Source: Apoderus coryli
Lineage: Eukaryota > Arthropoda > Insecta > Coleoptera > Attelabidae
Reading direction: 5' to 3'
Assembly: GCA_911728435.2 (NCBI GenBank)
Contig: OU452199.1
Location: 26,236,860-26,300,859 of the forward strand
DNA: 64,000 nt
In this document: positions 1 through 11,364 of the stretch, piece by piece
How positions within the stretch are numbered: position 1 is the first letter of the stretch
How the letters are laid out: the number at the start of each line of letters is the position of its first letter
Position numbers and translations under genes: made by a program
Notes under the pieces: model-generated
What the model was told of the DNA's origin: nothing
Seen by the model: only the letters and a program-made list of their open reading frames with translations
The model's database searches: none

Positions 1-1659
1 CCCAAGCAGTTGCGAACGAAGGGCGAATTTCGATAGTTGTAAAATGTAAAAATCTAAAGTTTAACAACAGTAGATTAAACACTACGAATACGTCACTTGC
101 TGTTGTTTGGAGTTTGTTTTACTGACGATTCTAATCGCGGCTAAATTTATTATCTAGTTTTTAATATGAAGGCTGATTTGTATATTTAGCAATTTCCTCG
201 TTTGTTAAACAGGAAAATAGTTCGAGATAACATTTTAATTGTATTTTAAAACCTCAGAACCTCACACACAGTAGTGTGATAGTATTCAGGCATTTGCAAC
301 TCTGATAGTCCACGGCTGGTCCGTTTCATAAACCACCAACGGTTATTCAGCCAAGTTTCAACCGAGCTTTACAATGGGCGTCATCAGTACGTGATCTCGA
401 CGAGGTTACTGGCATTTTAAGTAAGATTCACTTCACTGCTTTAAATGACGTGGATTGTATCATTTAAACATGGCAAATATAAAATAATATTTAGCAAATT
501 AAATGACAGCTATAATATTGTCCTAGGATGACATTTTTCGGTCTTAATAATAGAAATTATAAAGACCCTTTGACTATTTTTTAACAATTTGTAGATGCAT
601 TATTGTAATTTTTTTTACAACCTATATAGCCGCAATTTATATTATAAAGGGAATAAAGAAATTATACCAGGTATGAGAAAACAATGAATGTTCATTCAAA
701 ATAACAAGATGAAAAAATTGCATTTTTAACACGTTTGTAGAAGAAAATATCCAGTGCATCATTAAAGATCTAAGATATTCTTAAGTATAAATTAAAGAAA
801 GAATATGTACCTAAATGAGACATCTCAAATAACATTAAATGCTCTTTTATTTTAGATGTTTAAAGCAGTGGCAGCTTGTCCTATGAAGCAAGTGAAACTA
901 CCTATAGGCATTTTCCTCTTTTTTTATTCGTGTAATACATGTAAAACATTATTTAGTTCGGTCTCTCTCTTCCCTGTATGCGGCAGTTGACACCCTTGCC
1001 AGTGCTTGTGTCCTGTGACACACCAATAGCCTATTTATTTATCATACACGTTCTTATGCAACTGAAGCGTGCCTCAAAGCATTTTCATGTATTATTCAGC
1101 AACAATGGGCAACACTACCATCTGGCATATGCCCACTATACAACCACCTATCTCTCTGCGTATAAACATAGTTGCCAGCGTTTAATTGTACTAAACATAG
1201 CATACTAATCTTGCCATTAAAAAAACACTATAAGAAGCACGCTTCATATAGATGCAGCAGAGATTTAATGTAAAATAAGGTTATATGACAACGCTTGGCG
1301 AGTGTTTTGTACTTATATGTCGATTATTATTTTGATTATATCTATCTCTATCACACAGTCGCATATTTCTAGTGCTATGCTAATATTATTTTTATTTACT
1401 TTTTGGGAAGCTTAAAGTTGTGATATTTTGAATACAAATTAGTCTTTCTATTTAGTTACCTACATATTTAATTGAAGTTTTAAAATCTAAAAAAGTAGTG
1501 AACAAATTAAAAAAATATATATATGGTTATTAATTAGTAGGTACCTACCTGCCTATTTTTATCCAAAATAAATGGGTAGGTACCGTAAAATATTGTTTTT
1601 TTAATAATATAATAATATATTATATCTCATACTTTAATATGGAAGAAGCAAGTGGAAAT
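1..1659. other. Gene-free flank
   Basis: No coding exon, RNA gene or transposon end could be supported here. The sequence is AT-rich with short poly-A/T runs, and the few open frames lack recognisable motifs or splice context. It ends at the target site of the LTR retrotransposon that starts at 1660. Confidence 0.5.
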
Positions 1660-1664
1660 AGTAC

Positions 1665-1882
1665 TGTTGTAGGTTCGAGTATTTGGAACAAAACACTTGT
1701 ATATTTCATAGAACTAACTTTAATAATAATACTATTCTAATTTTTAAAAATGAACATGAATACATGGTTAAAACATAACGTGGCGTCTATAGTTATCTTT
1801 TTCTAATGTCAATCCTTTCGCACATACCGGCGTTTCTGAAAGCGCTGTTGCCAAAGCAATATATATAAGATTAATCACAACA
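1665..1882 (-). repeat. 3' LTR of the gypsy element
   Basis: Second LTR copy, same length and sequence as the one at 5926-6143. It lies directly after the polypurine tract in the minus-strand sense and should supply the polyadenylation region. AGTAC lies immediately outside at 1660-1664. Confidence 0.95.
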
Positions 1883-1893
1883 GCTCCTCCCTT
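1883..1893 (-). other. Polypurine tract of the gypsy element
   Basis: On the minus strand AAGGGAGGAGC directly abuts the 3' LTR. This is the position and composition expected of the plus-strand DNA primer. Confidence 0.75.
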
Positions 1894-1901
1894 AGTGAAA
1901 A

Positions 1902-4900
1902 CTATAAGTCCAATTTAATCGGGGGTTTTCGAACTCTTGTAGATCGCCTTACAAATGTTTCTGCTGCAGGATCTACATTTGTTTTATTGTTTACCGGTAG
2001 TTCACTACTTTCACTTGAATCACTTATCACTTTATTATCACTACTTAACCTAGGTACATTTTTATTAATTTCTACAGGTTCAGCAGTTTCAGAATGTGTA
2101 TTTTGCGAGTTATCAATATTCGGAACTTGAATATTGGAACTAGTATCTATGGGTGTGTTAATATCAATTTCTTTTAACTGATTAATATGGCGTTTCCAGT
2201 ATCTACTGTCATCTAATTTAACTGTGTAATGAAGTTTCCCTAACTTTTCTACAATATGACCAAACATCCACTTGTCATTGTGAATATAGTCACGCGCAGC
2301 TACTCTGTCGCCGACGTGTAAATCCCTACATTTTATTTTTGTATTTATATATTCTGAATTTTTATTTTTAGAAGAATCTATAGGTTTAATTAAGTCAATC
2401 CTGGATCTAATTTCCCTACCGAACATTAAGACTGATGGAGACTGTTTAGTAATGCTATGTGGCATTTTTCTGTATTGTAATAGTAATTTACAAAGCTCCC
2501 TTTCTCTATCAACGGAAGTTGGATTCATAGCTCTTAGAGATTGTTTTAAAGTTTGCACATATCTTTCGGCTAAACCGTTTGTAGCGGGATGATATGGTGC
2601 TGTTAAAATATGTTTAACACCATTTTGATTTAGAAAAGATTTGAATTCGTACGAAATAAATTGTCTTCCATTATCGCTTACAAGAGATGTTGGTATGCCA
2701 AATCGTGAGAAAATTTGTCTGCAAAGTTTTATTGTAGTCGAAGTTGTCATATCTTTAGTAACATAAATTTCAGGCCAACGCGAGTATGCGTCCACTAAAA
2801 TAAAATAAAAACAACCGTAAAACGGCCCTGCATAGTCTACATGCACGCGTTCAAATGGTTTATCAACACTCTCCCATGCATGAATTGGTACTAGCCTCGG
2901 GTTATTCATGATTTTATTGCAAGAAGTACAACTTTTAGTAATTTGTTCTAAGTCCCTATCTATAGTGTTCCACCAACAATAGCTTCTAGCTAATCCTTTC
3001 ATCTTCGATATGCCAAAATGCGCAGTGTGTAACTCTGCTAAAATTTGTGATTGTAAAGTAGCAGGAATAACTACTCTTATGCCACGAAAAATACATCCTT
3101 GTTGTATTGAAAATTCTAACTGATCGATGTTGAACCGTAAATGACTTGGAACTATTTTTCCGGTATTTAGACCCTCTAATAAAAATTTTAATTGTGGATC
3201 TTTGGATGTTTCTAAACTTAATTGTGAAACTGTCACGGGTAAAGTTTCAATCTGACTTATTTCGAATAAATCTGGTTCATCACATGTAGCAAAAGTTTCA
3301 GATTTTAATGGTAGTCGCGAGAGAAAATCCGCATTACCATGCAAATCCGTACCCTTGTACTTAATATCATAATTGAAAGCTTGTAAAAATATAGCGTAAT
3401 GTTGCATTCTAGTTGCTGATAATATCGGCAAACTTTTCTTCGGATTAAAAATTTGTATTAGCGGTTTGTGATCTGTATAAAGTGTAAAACGTCTTGCGTA
3501 TAAAAATTGGTAAAACTTTTTTATTCCAAAAATGATACTATATGCTTCCTTATCTATTTGAGGGTATTTTTGTTGCGTAGCTGATAAAGTTTGAGATGCA
3601 AATTGAATAGGTCTTTCCTGTCCATCAGGACATAAATGCGAAATCACTGCTCCCACCCCGTAAGGTGATGCATCAGTAGCTAGTATAATTGGTAAAGTAG
3701 GATCGAAATGTATGAGAAAATTTGAAGAAATAATTTTCTTTTTAACTAAATCAAAAGATTTTTGACATTCCAAATTCCAAATAAATTTTCTATCTTTATG
3801 TAGAAGTAAGTTTAAAGGATATAATAATGTACTTAAATTCGGAAAAAATCGCCCGTAATAATTAACTAGCCCCAAAAATGATCTTAATTGAGTTTTATCA
3901 GTAGGTTGTGGTGCACTTTGTATAGCTTCCACCTTATTTTTCATTTTATGTATACCGTGTTTATCTATCAAGTAACCACAATATTCAATTTTGTCAGACA
4001 TAAATTCACATTTTTCAGAGTTCACTTTGATGTTATATTTTTGTAATCGAGAAAATACTTCTTCTAATCTTTGTAAATGAATATCGTCCGTATTACCTGT
4101 GACCTTAATATCGTCAAGAAATACAGTTACTCCCGGTATACCCTGTAGTATATTTTCCATTTCGCGTTGCCAAATAGCTGGAGCGGATGCTACCCCGTAC
4201 ATTAATCTATTGCACTGATATAAGCCTTTATGCGTATTCAAGGTTAACAAGTGCCTATTCTCCTGACGTATTTCTAATTGTAAGTAAGCTTGCTTTAAAT
4301 CAAGTTTACTAAACTTTTGTCCGCCTGCCATACTTGAAAAGAGTTCATCAATAGTAGGTAATGGATGTTCGTCCACTAAAAGATTTGAGTTTAGCGTGAC
4401 TTTAAAATCGCCACAGATTCTAATCTTTTTGCCCTTTACAACCGGTACAATCGGAGTTGCCCAGTCTGAATGATCGACTTTAGTTAGAATGTTTTGACTA
4501 ACTAGGTTTTCTAATTCTTCTTCTACTTTAGATAAAAGAGAAAATGGTACTGTACGTGCTTTCATAAAAATAGGTTTTGTATTCGGTTTTAAATGTAATG
4601 AAGCTTGTATTCCGTCAATTTTGCCTATTCCATTGGAAAATAACGAACTATATTTATCCTTTAACAATTTTAATCTGTCAGAAACAATTACATTATGTAT
4701 TTGACCATCCCAAAGATTTAGTTTTATTTGACGAATCCATTCGCGCCCTAGCAATGGCATTCTGTCAACTGAGACAATGTAAAGGTTCAAAATATAGGTT
4801 GAATTTCTATACTGCACATCACAGGGAAAATACCCTACCACATCTAGCTTAGTTTTACAGTAAGTAATTAATTTCAAATCAGTATTAACGATGGTAGATT

Positions 4901-5861
4901 CTGGAAAGCTATCAAGAAATTGTTTCTTACCCATGATACTAACCGAAGCTCCACTATCTACTTCGAATTCAACATTTGCTCCATTTACCTGGATTGTAGT
5001 CAGAAATTTTTCACGAAACTCTGCATGTTCCGCCTCCAAAGCTACAATTTCTTCCACTTGCTCAACCTGCTCTACAGATTTTATATTATTTTGCCTTGTT
5101 TTTGTACACACTTTTTGTAAATGACCTTTTATATTACAATTTTTACAAATGACATGCTTTCTATTACAATTATTTGCATAATGATCCTTACTACCACACC
5201 TGTAACATTGATTACTAAGTTTTACATTTGAATTTGTACTTGTATTGGTATTTTTATTAGGAAATTTGTTTATTGTAGGATTAACATTATGTTTCTTATT
5301 TTTATAATTAACAAAATTAACGTTACCTTTGTTATTATGTAATAAATTAACATCTTTTGTAGAAATTTCCATACTTACAGCTATCTCTAAAGCCCTTTTT
5401 AATGTTAGGTCTTTTGTTTCTAATAGTCTATGTAAACTTTTATCACTGCGTAAACCAAATACGAATTGATTCCTTAAAGCTGTTTTAAGATAATTACCAA
5501 AGTTGCAGTTAATTGCCAACTTCTGTAATGCTGTCAAGTATTCTTGTACGCTTTCGCCTTCTTGCTGCCTTCTTTTATTAAATCTAAAATTCTCAGCAAT
5601 TTCTAGCGGTGCTGGATTGTAATATTGTTGCATTAAATCTGTTAGGAATGCAAACGTTTTCTCCCACGGATCTTCGGGTGCTAACTTATCGCTTATTGTA
5701 TCAAATGCTTCAGATCCCATATAATGAAGTAGGTATCCAACTTTCTTCTCTTCTGGTACATTGAAAATTTTAAAAGCGCCTTCTAACCTTTTTACCCATC
5801 TATTCCATTGTGATTTTGTATTATCAAATTGTTCTATTGTGAAAATATTATTTTCCGCCAT
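1902..5861 (-). CDS. Gag-Pol polyprotein of Ty3/gypsy element
   Basis: This is one uninterrupted frame. I place the start at the Met of MAENNIF (1319 aa), because the upstream in-frame Met at 5957 lies in the LTR and the frame from it reads through the primer site. Counted from that upstream Met, the order is: Gag; two CCHC knuckles (about 251-264 and 271-284); aspartic protease with DSG near 334; reverse transcriptase with FLDD near 613; RNase H with TDAS near 761; integrase HHCC zinc domain near 977-1013; and catalytic D, D, E near 1041, 1095 and 1131. The acidic C-terminal tail has no obvious chromodomain. Gag and Pol are fused without frameshift or stop, so the Gag:Pol ratio would have to be set another way. 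All the catalytic motifs I checked are present. Confidence 0.95.
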   Translation of the reverse strand: MAENNIFTIEQFDNTKSQWNRWVKRLEGAFKIFNVPEEKKVGYLLHYMGSEAFDTISDKLAPEDPWEKTFAFLTDLMQQYYNPAPLEIAENFRFNKRRQQEGESVQEYLTALQKLAINCNFGNYLKTALRNQFVFGLRSDKSLHRLLETKDLTLKRALEIAVSMEISTKDVNLLHNNKGNVNFVNYKNKKHNVNPTINKFPNKNTNTSTNSNVKLSNQCYRCGSKDHYANNCNRKHVICKNCNIKGHLQKVCTKTRQNNIKSVEQVEQVEEIVALEAEHAEFREKFLTTIQVNGANVEFEVDSGASVSIMGKKQFLDSFPESTIVNTDLKLITYCKTKLDVVGYFPCDVQYRNSTYILNLYIVSVDRMPLLGREWIRQIKLNLWDGQIHNVIVSDRLKLLKDKYSSLFSNGIGKIDGIQASLHLKPNTKPIFMKARTVPFSLLSKVEEELENLVSQNILTKVDHSDWATPIVPVVKGKKIRICGDFKVTLNSNLLVDEHPLPTIDELFSSMAGGQKFSKLDLKQAYLQLEIRQENRHLLTLNTHKGLYQCNRLMYGVASAPAIWQREMENILQGIPGVTVFLDDIKVTGNTDDIHLQRLEEVFSRLQKYNIKVNSEKCEFMSDKIEYCGYLIDKHGIHKMKNKVEAIQSAPQPTDKTQLRSFLGLVNYYGRFFPNLSTLLYPLNLLLHKDRKFIWNLECQKSFDLVKKKIISSNFLIHFDPTLPIILATDASPYGVGAVISHLCPDGQERPIQFASQTLSATQQKYPQIDKEAYSIIFGIKKFYQFLYARRFTLYTDHKPLIQIFNPKKSLPILSATRMQHYAIFLQAFNYDIKYKGTDLHGNADFLSRLPLKSETFATCDEPDLFEISQIETLPVTVSQLSLETSKDPQLKFLLEGLNTGKIVPSHLRFNIDQLEFSIQQGCIFRGIRVVIPATLQSQILAELHTAHFGISKMKGLARSYCWWNTIDRDLEQITKSCTSCNKIMNNPRLVPIHAWESVDKPFERVHVDYAGPFYGCFYFILVDAYSRWPEIYVTKDMTTSTTIKLCRQIFSRFGIPTSLVSDNGRQFISYEFKSFLNQNGVKHILTAPYHPATNGLAERYVQTLKQSLRAMNPTSVDRERELCKLLLQYRKMPHSITKQSPSVLMFGREIRSRIDLIKPIDSSKNKNSEYINTKIKCRDLHVGDRVAARDYIHNDKWMFGHIVEKLGKLHYTVKLDDSRYWKRHINQLKEIDINTPIDTSSNIQVPNIDNSQNTHSETAEPVEINKNVPRLSSDNKVISDSSESSELPVNNKTNVDPAAETFVRRSTRVRKPPIKLDL

Positions 5862-5903
5862 TGTAGATTGTACTTGTATTTGTACACTTGTAAATACTAT
5901 TAT

Positions 5904-5922
5904 AATCCCATCCTCGTCGCCA
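5904..5922 (-). promoter_or_regulatory. tRNA-Ser primer-binding site
   Basis: Three bases inside the 5' LTR, the plus strand carries a run ending CCCATCCTCGTCGCCA. From memory this equals the 3' end (with CCA) of animal tRNA-Ser(GCU), so the minus-strand RNA can pair with it to prime reverse transcription. A tRNA-Ser primer is typical of mag-lineage gypsy elements. Confidence 0.85.
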
Positions 5923-5925
5923 ATT

Positions 5926-6143
5926 TGTTGTAGGTTCGAGTATTTGGAACAAAACACTTGTATATTTCATAGAACTAACTTTAATAATAATACTATTCTA
6001 ATTTTTAAAAATGAACATGAATACATGGTTAAAACATAACGTGGCGTCTATAGTTATCTTTTTCTAATGTCAATCCTTTCGCACATACCGGCGTTTCTGA
6101 AAGCGCTGTTGCCAAAGCAATATATATAAGATTAATCACAACA
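5926..6143 (-). repeat. 5' LTR of the gypsy element
   Basis: This 218-bp repeat is identical by eye to 1665-1882, with terminal inverted bases TGTTGT/ACAACA. On the minus strand it precedes the primer-binding site and should hold the element promoter. A TATA-like run (tatatataa on plus) lies near its edge. The host duplication AGTAC abuts it at 6144. Confidence 0.95.
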
Positions 6144-6148
6144 AGTAC

Positions 6149-7171
6149 ACATCAGCATTAAATATAATTTACGCTGACATCAGGTAAGCGCAGTTATTAT
6201 GAAAAATAATAGTTTATTTTTTAATTTTAACTAAACTAAAGTTAAGTTTTTTAATCAACACTCCTTTTAAGAACAGAAAAATTTTGTTAAAAATATACAG
6301 ACACACCTGTTTCAGATTTAAATATATGTTTGTTAAATATAAATAAAGACAAATGTATAAAAGGAGAGCTTTTAATAATACCTGGTATGAGACGTATTAT
6401 GATTTGCAGGTAGCATAAAAGTAATTTGATTGAGAGTTTCATAAAATGAGTTTTATTTAGTATTCTTATGAAGTAGGTAAATATATTCTAGATATTAATT
6501 ACACTTTAATTATGGTTTTCAAGAAAACAATACTTAGGTGAGGTACCTACTTATAAACGTCATTTGAATGCATAGACATATTATATATTCTAGTGTTAAA
6601 TCAAATGCAAATTTGCACTTACCTAGCTGGTTTAGGCTATTAACTCTAGAAACTTGGAAGTCACTATCAGTCGTATTGCTAGATGCACAACTTGGCTACT
6701 GGCTTTCCATCTGTGAGACCACCACCTTTATAGTCGCTAGATCTCGTCGACATCTATTATCAACCAAGCAATTTCTGAATCCATTTACTTGCATTAAGTC
6801 CCGGTAATTTAATAGAAGTGTTGTTGGTCAGAATAGATTTTCCCGTGGGTTTATTGTCTTGTCCACTTTTCCGCTACCTATTCCACACAGCACAATTATT
6901 TTCCAATATGCGTTCATAATTTCATCATTGTAGTTTGAGATCACCACCATGCCACGGTACGTTTACTTGTAGCTAATATAGTTTTATAAATACAGGAGAA
7001 TATATACTCGTATAAGATATTTACTTTAATGCCATAGAACTAAAAAAATTAATTAAGCAAAGGACCTTCACTTAATGATTAGTTCGACAAAAAGAATAAA
7101 ATTTCGCCTAAAAGTTTAAACGACTCTTCAAGTTTTTGGCAGTATCATAATTTAAAATATAAAATGTCATA
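6149..7171. other. Gene-free spacer
   Basis: AT-rich interval between the gypsy element and a decayed Tc1/mariner-type element. I see no conserved frame, exon or terminal repeat. A 79-codon open frame at 6568-6807 has no recognisable motif and is probably chance. Confidence 0.5.
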
Positions 7172-9192
7172 AGGTGCTGACAACATAATATATGCGCAGG
7201 ACTTTAGGATGTGAGAGCTCGTCCAAAAATATGAAAAAAAGTTTCTATTAACTTTTACCCTCTAAAATGCATCATTTTCGATAAACAGGGTGTTGAAATT
7301 GAAAAAAAAAATCCGTTTTTGCAAATATCTCCGGAACCGTTTATCGTACAGAAGACAATGTTCTCTAGACAAAAAAAAATACTCTTAGTCATAAGCTCTA
7401 AAGTTGAGGGTTTTCGAGGAAAATTAACTTGTTGAGAAACATGGTCAATTAAAAAAATGAAAAAATGATAGAAGTGGTCTTTTCAAAATACTGCAAAATT
7501 TAATCATTTTTTACCAAGTAGGCTTTAAATTTTTAAACAAAAGTTACCTTCTGTCAAAAGAACGAGTTTGTTGTTTGTTTATTAAAAATAAGAAAATAAC
7601 ATTAAGTTTGTACCTGCAAAAAGTAAATTTGTATTACAAAATTAAAAATGAATAATTACACAAACGCTGAAATGTGTGAAATGCATTACCTGTACGGAAT
7701 GGCGAGCGATAATTCGGCAGAAGCAAGGCGGTTGTATCAAGAAAGACATCCTGAACGCCAAGTACCACACCATAACTTGTTTCAACGCATTCACCAACGA
7801 CTATGGAAAATGAAAGTTGTAAAAAGCATACTGCTGATAATGGGCGGCCTATGGAAGTTTCAATTCACCTACAAGAGGCTGTCCTCAACGAAGTTGAACA
7901 AAATTCGACTACAAGTACCAAAAAAATTGCTCCCAACTTAAACCAACCTCATTCGACGGTTTGGAGAATTTTTAAAAGACAACTTTTGTATATCTATCAT
8001 ATCCAAAGAGTACAAGCCTTATTACCAAAAGATTTTCCGTTAAGATTGGCTTTTTGTAGATGGATGTAGCTCAATATCCTCAGTTTGGGGCCGAAGTTCT
8101 GTATACCGGTGACGCATCTTTTTCTAGAGATGGTATTTTCAATTTTCACAATAACCACATATGGGCTGAAGAAAATCTACATGAAAGTGCAGAAGGCCGT
8201 CATCAGCAACAATTTTCCGTGAATGTTTGGGCTGGCTTCGTGGGTGATAGGCCCACATTTTTTACCGAACAGATTAAACGGTGCAGATTATCGACAATTT
8301 CTAGAAGGAGTACTGTCGGAACTGCTGGAAGATCTACCGCTTCAAGTAAGACAAAACATGTACTTTATATGCATGATGGAGCTCCGGCCCACTTTAGTTT
8401 GGTTGCTCGTCAATACTTGGACGACGAATAAAAAGACCGTTGGGTTGGTCGCGGAGGTCCACACCCTTGGCCCCCGCGATCTCCAGAACTTAATTGTTTA
8501 CATTTTTTCTTTTGGGGCCGTCCTCAAACCCTAGTCTAGAAAATTTGGACATTATTCGGAACAATCCGGGAATTTTCCTGCGTGTTAGACAGTCAATACG
8601 TTGAAGAATTGCTGCGTACATTGAAGCTAACGGCGGACATTTCCAACATTTAACTGTGTATGATTTGTTATTATTTTTTTTTAGTTTTGCAATTTTGAAT
8701 TTATCGTTTGGGTTTGTTACTTGTTCTAACGTTTAAATAAATTTCCTTTAATTAGTAGAAAAAAATTAAATTTATTGACCATGTTTTTCAACAAGTTGAC
8801 TTTCCTCGAAAACTCTCAACTTTAGAGCTTATGACTAAGAGTATCTTTTTGTGTAGAGAACATTGCCGGTTCAAATGGGTATCTTAATACCGTGCTTTTT
8901 CCAGTGGCGTAGAAATTGGAGAGAAAAACACCCGTAACCCCTTCAAAATCTTAACCAATCATGAATTAAAAAATTCTTGCACAAAACATAGCTTATTATC
9001 AGTAGAAAATACTTACAAAAGCTGTCTTCTGTATGAAAAATGGTTCCGGAGATATTCACAAAAAACGGATTTTTTTTCAATTTATCTCGAAAATGGTGCA
9101 TTTTCGAGGGTAAGTTAATAGAACCTTTTTGTCATATATTTAGACGAGCTCTCACAACCTACAGTCCTGCGCATATATTGTGAAACACCCTG
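7172..9192 (+). mobile_element. Tc1/mariner-superfamily element with long TIRs
   Basis: Inverted arms of about 280 bp (7172-7453) and about 425 bp (8767-9192) match over most of their length. They share the stretch around atatatgcgcaggact and the motif ctctaaagttgag near the inner edge. The right arm has an extra segment of about 150 bp near 8870-9025. The right end reads CACCCTGTA, the usual CAGGGTG tip next to a TA target; the left tip is degraded. The body holds a broken DDE transposase (separate entry). The superfamily follows from the transposase motifs and ends; the family is not named. Confidence 0.8.
7648..8540 (+). pseudogene. IS630/Tc1/mariner-like transposase, frameshifted
   Basis: The product would be a DDE integrase-fold transposase acting on the flanking TIRs. 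The N-terminal helix-turn-helix-like part starts at 7648 (MNNYTNAEMC...), as in insect DUF4817-type proteins. It then shifts frame near 7800, 8060, 8270 and 8430. Catalytic neighbourhoods remain: GDASFSRDG near 8110 (first Asp), MHDGAPAHF near 8370 (second Asp) and a PPRSPELN-like block near 8475 (third acidic region, where the usual LDFFLWG reads LHFFFWG). With at least three frameshifts it cannot make enzyme, and its frames are scattered over three reading frames. Confidence 0.85.
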
Positions 9193-9210
9193 TATAAAAT
9201 ATAAACTCAC

Positions 9211-9893
9211 CGACAAAAAAAAAGCGGCACCTAAATTTTTATAACAGGTTTGATGTGGCATAACATTTTTATTTTTGATTCTATTTCATGTTTTTTTTTT
9301 CACTTATTCATTAGAAATTTTGGTAGCTTGAATGTATATACCAGGTTAGACAAAATGATATTTTAGTCGTAAGTTTAATTCCCGCAGCTCCTCAGTTGCT
9401 TCCTCTCCATCGCAATGACAGCCTGATGTCTTATTGGCATCGAATCAATGAGGTTGATTATTTTTTCTTGAGGGATAGCTTCATATTCTTCATTGAATGC
9501 TAACCTGAGCTCTAAAGTTGTAGGCTTGATGAGACGATGACAAACATATCTTATTAATCCATCCCAAAAATGCTCAATAGGGTAGAGATCTAGGCTGAAG
9601 GATAGCCAAAATGCTCGGAATACATCCAGCTGTGTCGTAAATCATGTTGCAACAAGGATGTTTTGCATGTTTGTCCCACAGGATGTTTTAAACTTCCGAC
9701 TAAAAACATCATTTTGAGTTAGCCTGGTATATAAACATTCAAGCAACCGAAATTTCATCAGGACAAAGCGCAGCGCAATCCAAATGAATCAATCTATCGT
9801 CCAGTAAAAAAATCGTAAAATAGAATCAAAAATAAAAATGTTATGCCACATCAAAACTGATATAAAAATTTAGGTGTCGGTTTTTTTTTTGTT
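9211..9893 (-). mobile_element. Internally deleted Tc1-like element
   Basis: Inverted arms of about 170-200 bp (9211-9388 and 9695-9893) share gtggcataacatttttat, the gcacctaaatttttat edge and, deeper in, a tgaatgtatataccagg block. About 300 bp of interior keeps only the C-terminus of a Tc1-type transposase on the minus strand. It is therefore a non-autonomous relic next to the preceding mariner-type element. Confidence 0.75.
9383..9590 (-). pseudogene. Tc1-like transposase C-terminal fragment
   Basis: The minus strand encodes about 65 residues beginning YPIEHFWDGL and ending near ERKQLRSCG. This matches the NPIEHVWD block and following helix at the C-terminus of Tc1-family transposases, including the last catalytic acidic region. 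The first two Asp regions are deleted, so it is non-functional. Confidence 0.8.
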
Positions 9894-10808
9894 TTTCCTT
9901 ATAAAAACAATGGTATCTACCTATAGGTAAATATTAAATTTTCTGAACTATGATAAATTTCATACATAGAAAACGAAACAGAGGTCTTGTTAAGTACGTA
10001 ATATAAATTTTTAGGAATATTCTTGGACACGTCGTTTTTGTTAGCGAGCAGGACATTTTTTGGCAAAATTGGAATTTTTCAATACATACACCATTCAAAG
10101 GGTGTCATCCACAAAATATAAATGGGGAAAGTAGATGGATTAATAGGTACCTTATTTTAAAGGTATTTTGATTCTCTTGATAACCATTTTGTTTCTTCCT
10201 AAATTGGTCAATTATTCATTTAAGAATTTCATACAAATTGTTCATACTGTTGGTTTTTTTTTTTTTCAAGAACGACTTTAGGTACTAATTTTTTAAATTT
10301 AAATTAAAGGACGATGACTGTGATAGACGTTTGCAATTCTGTGAATTAGTGAATGAATTCGTTATTCAAAAATTTGTTTGTCACATGATTGTTCATTTCT
10401 TTCTAACCGGGACTTTTAATCATCATAAGATCAACATCCTCACAAGCTAAACGTGTGAGCTGGAATTTATGGCGACTGTAGGTATCGCTGGTCTCTTTTT
10501 CTAGCAGAAAATCTTACATGAGAAATGTACTTGTAATAATTGCAAGACACAGTTGACACATATATTCTCGAACATAGTGACCGTTACAATGAGAACCAGT
10601 TCACATTTGAACAAACCTTTCTTAATAGATGAATCGAGTTATGAGGATGAGTAAAGTGGCCCGCAAAAGCCATATCCAAAAGGTCTAACTGAAACTTTTT
10701 AGAGGAAGCTACAAAAATTTACTTTGACAGTGTGTCATACAAATTCCAATACAAAAAATAACCTATGCAGTAATCTAAAAACAAAAACGCCTAAAATGAA
10801 AAAAACAC
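9894..10808. other. Gene-free spacer
   Basis: No supported feature: AT-rich sequence with poly-T runs and no long frame. It may include decayed upstream sequence of the Penelope-like fragment that follows. Confidence 0.4.
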
Positions 10809-11082
10809 ATGAGTTTACGAAATACCATGTGGAGATATAATAGCGCATACATCGGACAAACAAAACAACACCTGGAAAAAAGAATTAGCGGTCACAAAAA
10901 CACAAACAGCTTTAACAAAACATAGCGTATCGCATAATCACACTTTTAATTTCGAAAATATAAAAAATTTAGACACACAAAAAAAAAGAGAATTTTTAGA
11001 AATGATCTTCTAGTACATAAAGAAGCAAAAGAACAGTATAAATGACAGAACAGACATCCAATACCTAAGCAACATATAGGTA
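10809..11082 (+). pseudogene. Penelope-like element GIY-YIG domain fragment
   Basis: Conceptual translation gives VYEIPCGD, then, after a one-base shift, AYIGQTKQHLEKRISGHK, then a third stretch beginning ALTKHSVSHNHTFNF. The YEIPC/YIGQT/RISGHK pattern is the GIY-YIG endonuclease at the C-terminus of Penelope-like retroelements. At least one frameshift and an internal stop disable it. A hammerhead-like core lies about 1.5 kb downstream on the same strand (12616) and may belong to the same element. Confidence 0.75.
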
Positions 11083-11109
11083 TACTCTTTCCAATCTTAG
11101 TTTACAATG

Positions 11110-11364
11110 CTATAAAAAACCACAACCCCATATATTCCTTTGTAAAGACAATGCCGACCTCCGCCGTCCATAGGCGCACGATTTTAACTTTTCATAACAA
11201 TACTTACATGCCCTACGATATTTTAAAAATCCTTTATGCTGAATAATAACAGGGTGATCCACCAATTTTTTCCATATGTCACTTTTGTCTAAATCAGATA
11301 TAACGGTTCTTATATTCTCTAGGATTACAGCGCTTAAAGTCGGATTCTGATTGCATTTTCTCAA
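11110..11364 (-). other. Unidentified short frame with Cys pair
   Basis: An 84-codon minus-strand frame contains a basic segment with CKYCYEKL and a further Cys after a Ser/Leu-rich stretch. The spacing loosely recalls the Cys-rich C-terminus of piggyBac-type transposases, but there is no second zinc-binding half and no flanking TTAA repeat that I can see. I do not recognise it; a transposon remnant is the likeliest reading. Confidence 0.25.

Larger units (their letters stand above)
1660..6148 (-). mobile_element. Complete Ty3/gypsy LTR retrotransposon
   Basis: Seen: two 218-bp LTRs (1665-1882 and 5926-6143) that I read as identical and that begin TGTTGT and end ACAACA. They are flanked by a 5-bp direct repeat AGTAC (1660-1664 and 6144-6148), the target-site duplication expected for an integrase-mediated event. 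The coding strand is minus, so the right LTR is the 5' LTR. A primer site follows it, a purine tract precedes the other LTR, and one long gag-pol frame lies between. Known: the domain order protease, RT, RNase H, integrase is that of Ty3/gypsy. The tRNA-Ser primer suggests the mag-like lineage. Inferred: a recent insertion, because LTRs are identical at birth and the ORF is open; it may still be mobile. No env-like frame is present. Confidence 0.96.

Noticed and set aside
4577..5124. Plus-strand frames inside the gypsy element
   Set aside because: They are complements of the gag-pol frame with no motifs.
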